23,097 nt of DNA from Fervidifonticultor_A sp037443565 (GTDB lineage Bacteria > Sysuimicrobiota > Sysuimicrobiia > Sysuimicrobiales > Humicultoraceae). The stretch spans positions 1 through 23,097 of the forward strand of contig JBBIOB010000049.1 in assembly GCA_037443565.1 (NCBI GenBank). Direction: 5' to 3'. A program made the translations under genes and the position numbers. This document shows, piece after piece, positions 21,895-23,097 of the stretch. Positions within the stretch are counted from its first letter, which is position 1, and every line of letters starts with the position of its first letter. The notes under the pieces are model-generated. The model did not search any database and was not told the DNA's origin. It was given only the letters and a program-made list of their open reading frames with translations.

Positions 21895-23097
21895 TCAGGG
21901 CTTGTCTGCTTCTCCAGGACCTTCTGAGGAACCAGCCTCCTCGGGGACGGGCGCCTCCCGCAGGAAGGCAAATCCCGTAGCCGGCCGTGGCCGAGGCCGC
22001 GCGGGATCGGGAACAGGGACCCAGGGCCGCCCGACGGGAACGACCACCGGCGCGGCAACCCGCCGCGGCGCTTCCGCGACGAAGACCGGCAGGTGCTCCG
22101 CGATCCAGAGATAGGCCAAGATCCCAGCCGCGACGATCGCCAGGGTGAGCTGGACCTCCATCCACGACGGCACGTAGCGCGCCTGGCTGCCGGCCAGCAT
22201 GCCGGTCACGGCGACGTTCAGCCGGTTCAGCACGACGCCCAGGACCACGAGCCCCGAGGCCGCGCCGATGCTTGCCGCGCTGCCTCGCCCTCCCTGCCGC
22301 ACCAGAAGGCCCAACGGCAGAAGGATCCCGAGACCAATCTCGACGTTGAACATCAGCGCCTCGAACGTCGGCAGGAACACGTGCGGCCAGGCGCCGCGCG
22401 CGGCCAGGTCCGCGGCCTTGAGGGCCAGGTAGAGCACCAGCACCACCCGGGTGGCCCAGCTTAGGTCCTGAAGCAGCGGCAGCTCCAGCGTCCGCTTGAA
22501 GGCGCGGGCCGAGAGAACCGCCTCCACGGTCACCATCCCGAGCCCTACCGCCACCGCCGACACGAAGAAGAGCAGCGGCAGCAGTGGCGTGTACCACAGC
22601 GGGTGCAGCTTCCCGGGTACGATCAGGAAGAGCGAGCCCAGCGACGACTGATGGAGCGTGGAGAGGATCACGCCGGCAATGACGAGTGGCGGCAGCGCCA
22701 TCCGGGTGATCCGCAGCAGGGACGTGCGCCGCAGGCGCTCCAGGACCACCTGGCCGAACTCCAGAGCCAGGACGGTCGTGTAGAGCATGACGCACCACGC
22801 GACCTCGAACATCACCGACCGCGGGTTCCACATGATCAACGCGTGCCAGATGCGATACGGCCGGCCGAGGTCGACCACGAGCGCCGCGATGACCAGCACG
22901 TAACCGAGGAATCCCGTGACGATCGCGGGCCGCAGCAGCGGGCGGTAGCGCTCCTGGTGGAACACGTGCACGATCGCCGCGATCGTGAACCCGCCGGCCG
23001 CCAGCGCGACGCCGGACATGATGTCGAACCCCACCCACAGCCCCCACGGGAACCGGTCTGACAGGCTGGTCACGGCGCCGAGACCATAGACATATCG
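21895..23097 (-). CDS. HybB/NrfD-type quinone-interacting membrane subunit, N-terminus beyond window
   Basis: NrfD/HybB proteins exchange electrons between quinones and a periplasmic Fe-S partner. At least 401 residues are visible with about nine to ten helices. The frame remains open to base 23097: RYVYGLGAVTSLSDRFPWGL at the right edge matches the usual interior of HybB, so the true start lies outside and the GTG at 23073 is not the start. Further signatures are GVALAAGGFTIAAI, VDLGRPYRIWHALIMWNPRS, and TLHQSSLGSLFLI. The C-terminus has a proline/arginine-rich extension of about 60 residues that is not typical of the family. On the minus strand its operon partners (HybA-like Fe-S protein, possibly hydrogenase or molybdoenzyme) would lie to the right of the window. 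Confidence 0.9.
   Translation of the reverse strand, partial: RYVYGLGAVTSLSDRFPWGLWVGFDIMSGVALAAGGFTIAAIVHVFHQERYRPLLRPAIVTGFLGYVLVIAALVVDLGRPYRIWHALIMWNPRSVMFEVAWCVMLYTTVLALEFGQVVLERLRRTSLLRITRMALPPLVIAGVILSTLHQSSLGSLFLIVPGKLHPLWYTPLLPLLFFVSAVAVGLGMVTVEAVLSARAFKRTLELPLLQDLSWATRVVLVLYLALKAADLAARGAWPHVFLPTFEALMFNVEIGLGILLPLGLLVRQGGRGSAASIGAASGLVVLGVVLNRLNVAVTGMLAGSQARYVPSWMEVQLTLAIVAAGILAYLWIAEHLPVFVAEAPRRVAAPVVVPVGRPWVPVPDPARPRPRPATGFAFLREAPVPEEAGSSEGPGEADKP

Noticed and set aside
23048..23073. GTG at 23073 as the start of the HybB gene
   Set aside because: The frame is open to the window edge and the upstream codons (RYVYGLGA) match the conserved interior of HybB, so the gene begins outside.

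Overview
The window is high-GC bacterial DNA with densely packed genes and many 4-base ATGA/GTGA overlaps. It probably comes from an uncultured anaerobic or facultative bacterium. The content is an ADP-forming acyl-CoA synthetase, EtfAB, HdrA, a group-3c-type [NiFe] hydrogenase, a HybB/NrfD protein, arsenic genes and stacked toxin-antitoxin pairs. This fits lineages such as NC10/Rokubacteria or CSP1-3, but no marker gene is present, so the taxonomy is a guess. I saw no rRNA, tRNA, CRISPR array or insertion sequence.

Left region (1-2630): the 5' part of an acetate-CoA ligase (ADP-forming) gene on the minus strand, running off the left edge, and a divergent small [4Fe-4S] protein. Decayed arsenic/redox region (2649-5950): a truncated paralogue of that Fe-S protein meets a truncated permease head-to-head. 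The permease is further split by an in-frame TAA. Then come a thioredoxin-like protein, a thioredoxin-VKOR fusion with TGA inside its C-A-x-C active site, and an ACR3 arsenite transporter that lacks about a third of its length in frame. Four genes in 3.3 kb carry lesions, so this is either a degrading cassette or a stretch of assembly faults.

Central operon (6181-18276), all plus strand and translationally coupled: a soluble HdrD-like protein, EtfB, EtfA, a membrane HdrE-HdrD-like fusion resembling EtfAB:menaquinone oxidoreductases, HdrA, MvhD, the hydrogenase small subunit MvhG, a sensor histidine kinase, and the large subunit MvhA. Together they could link H2, a low-potential acceptor such as ferredoxin, acyl-CoA-derived electrons through Etf, and the quinone pool, with flavin-based bifurcation at HdrA. 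The kinase gene is a chimera. Its ATPase domain stops after the G1 box and continues in frame into what looks like the C-terminal tail of HdrB. This suggests that a deletion removed the kinase end, hdrC and most of hdrB.

Right region (18301-23097): three toxin-antitoxin type modules in 2.5 kb (a fused MNT-HEPN protein, Phd/VapC-type PIN, AbrB/PIN) with recognisable promoters and inverted repeats. A zinc alcohol dehydrogenase follows, then a convergent HybB/NrfD quinol-interacting membrane subunit that runs off the right edge.
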